Below, piece after piece: positions 63,401 to 64,000 of a DNA stretch of 64,000 nucleotides. The DNA comes from JAEXOD01 sp043805435 (GTDB lineage Bacteria; Bacteroidota; Ignavibacteria; Ignavibacteriales; Melioribacteraceae). How positions within the stretch are numbered: position 1 is the first letter of the stretch; every line of letters starts with the position of its first letter. Both the position numbers and the translations under genes were made by a program. The notes under the pieces were generated by a model. The model was not told where the DNA came from and did no database searches. It saw only the letters and a list, made by a program, of their open reading frames with translations. The DNA lies in NCBI GenBank assembly GCA_043805435.1, contig JAZDHY010000069.1, positions 72,456 through 136,455 of the forward strand, read 5' to 3'.

Positions 63401-64000
63401 CTTGCCAGCCTTTTTATGACCCTAATTGCAAAGAAAATATAAAAGTTTGCGAACTAAAGTTCGCACTACAAAAAAGAAACCCGCTTAATTATGAATATTC
63501 AGCAATATCGAAAATCTTACAGGCAGTTTCGGAAACTTTTTCTGCAATACAGTATATTTCAGCTAGAACGCCTAATTGTAGCGCAAGCTTCAGCTTGCAA
63601 GCCTTTTTATGACCCTAATTGCAAAGAAAATACAAAAGTTTGCGAACTAAAGTTCACACTACAAAAAAGAATCATGCTTAATTATGAGTATTCAGCAATA
63701 GCGGAAATCTTACAAGCAGTTTCGGAAACTTTTTCTGCAATACAGTATTTTTCAGCTGGAACGCCTAATTGTAGCGCAAGCTTCAGCTTGCCAGCCTTTT
63801 TATGACCCTAATTGCAAAGAAAATATAAAAGTTTGCGAACTAAAGTTCGCACTACAAAAAAGAATCCTGCTTAATTATGAGTATTCAGCAATATTGAAAA
63901 TCTTACAAGCAGTTTTAGAAACTTTTTCTGCAATACAGTATTTTTCAGCTGGAACGCCTAATTGTAGCGCAAGCTTCAGCTTGCCAGCCTTTTTATGACC

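Larger units (their letters stand above)
62041..64000. repeat. Tandem ~193-bp repeat array with two palindromes per unit
   Basis: The landmark CTTGCCAGC occurs at 62061, 62254, 62449, 62642, 62835 and 63029, then at 63401, 63594 (as CTTGCAAGC), 63787 and 63980, a period of 193-195 bp. Each unit carries GCAAGCTTCAGCTTGC and, about 45 bp later, GCGAACTAAAGTTCGC, both near-perfect inverted repeats. The first series is interrupted at 63086-63400 by a gene fragment and a second copy of the 61.85-kb block. The array runs past the window end. Open frames of 90-117 codons within it are by-products of the repeats. Confidence 0.9.

Noticed and set aside
62024..63805. Open frames of 90, 117 and 104 codons in the repeat array as genes
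   Set aside because: They read the same repeat units, contain the palindromes, and their translations recur only because the DNA does. No start-site or composition support.
62041..64000. CRISPR array
   Set aside because: The period is about 193 bp and the whole unit is conserved, not just a 24-40-bp repeat with unique spacers. No cas genes are present.
1..64000. tRNA or rRNA genes
   Set aside because: No cloverleaf-like sequence with a CCA-proximal acceptor stem or rRNA-like segment was recognised by eye. A covariance search was not possible here.

Overview
The window is a low-GC chromosome segment (about one third G+C by eye). It most likely comes from an Ignavibacteria-type member of the Bacteroidota/Chlorobiota group. 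Three large secreted beta-propeller proteins end in the NYPNPFNP-type C-terminal sorting domain used by type IX secretion (T9SS), and a PorV/PorQ-family gene is present. The gene content (SufE, HflX, DnaG, Sco/PCu(A)C, a giant 2-hydroxyacyl-CoA dehydratase activase, RND metal efflux) fits that group. Shine-Dalgarno sequences are weak or absent at many starts. No rRNA, tRNA or CRISPR array was recognised.

Layout. 1-2.4 kb: a minus-strand operon of zinc-ribbon/TM2 membrane protein, DUF5685-like protein, J-domain/TPR protein and the start of a DedA-like protein. 2.4-5.8 kb: an accessory insertion holding an RloC/PrrC-like ABC-ATPase nuclease candidate whose last 58 codons lie out of frame after an 11-A tract. 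Gene remnants surround it, and two inverted copies of a ~42-bp repeat flank it. 5.9-12.2 kb: a pair of M16 peptidases, a T9SS-sorted propeller, and a Sco plus PCu(A)C copper-chaperone pair. 12.3-16.2 kb: SufE and an NtrB/NtrC-type two-component system. 16.2-16.9 kb: a truncated IS1182-like transposase and repeats. 16.9-29.8 kb: a long minus-strand run of SpoIID-like, GT4, BatA-like, HflX, an aromatic amino acid lyase with an SSG catalytic triad, a class III cyclase and the 1451-aa activase.

30.2-34.5 kb: two tandem propeller paralogues with 13 and 14 repeats. 34.6-38.0 kb: a GH13 enzyme and DNA primase. 38.4-42.8 kb: GNAT, a TPP enzyme, duplicated Cys-rich lipoproteins, DUF192, Nudix and a lone MNT nucleotidyltransferase. 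43.0-43.4 kb: a cluster of palindromic repeats. 43.5-52.1 kb: an RlmD-like rRNA methyltransferase, a second methyltransferase, an efflux operon (adaptor, MacB-like permease, TolC), a TPR protein and the PorV/PorQ protein. 52.3-53.6 kb: a sugar-isomerase-like protein. 53.7-55.6 kb: a RloA/RloB pair (AAA ATPase plus Toprim-like protein) behind a near-consensus sigma70-type promoter. 55.7-61.6 kb: a heavy-metal RND operon led by a small His/Cys-rich exported protein. 61.6 kb to the end: a repeat field whose main part is a ~193-bp tandem array carrying two palindromes per unit, nested in a 1340-bp higher-order duplication and running off the window.

The points most worth following are the A11 frame break in the RloC-like gene, the RloA/RloB locus, the 193-bp palindrome array, the covarying palindromes at 43 kb and the SSG lyase.
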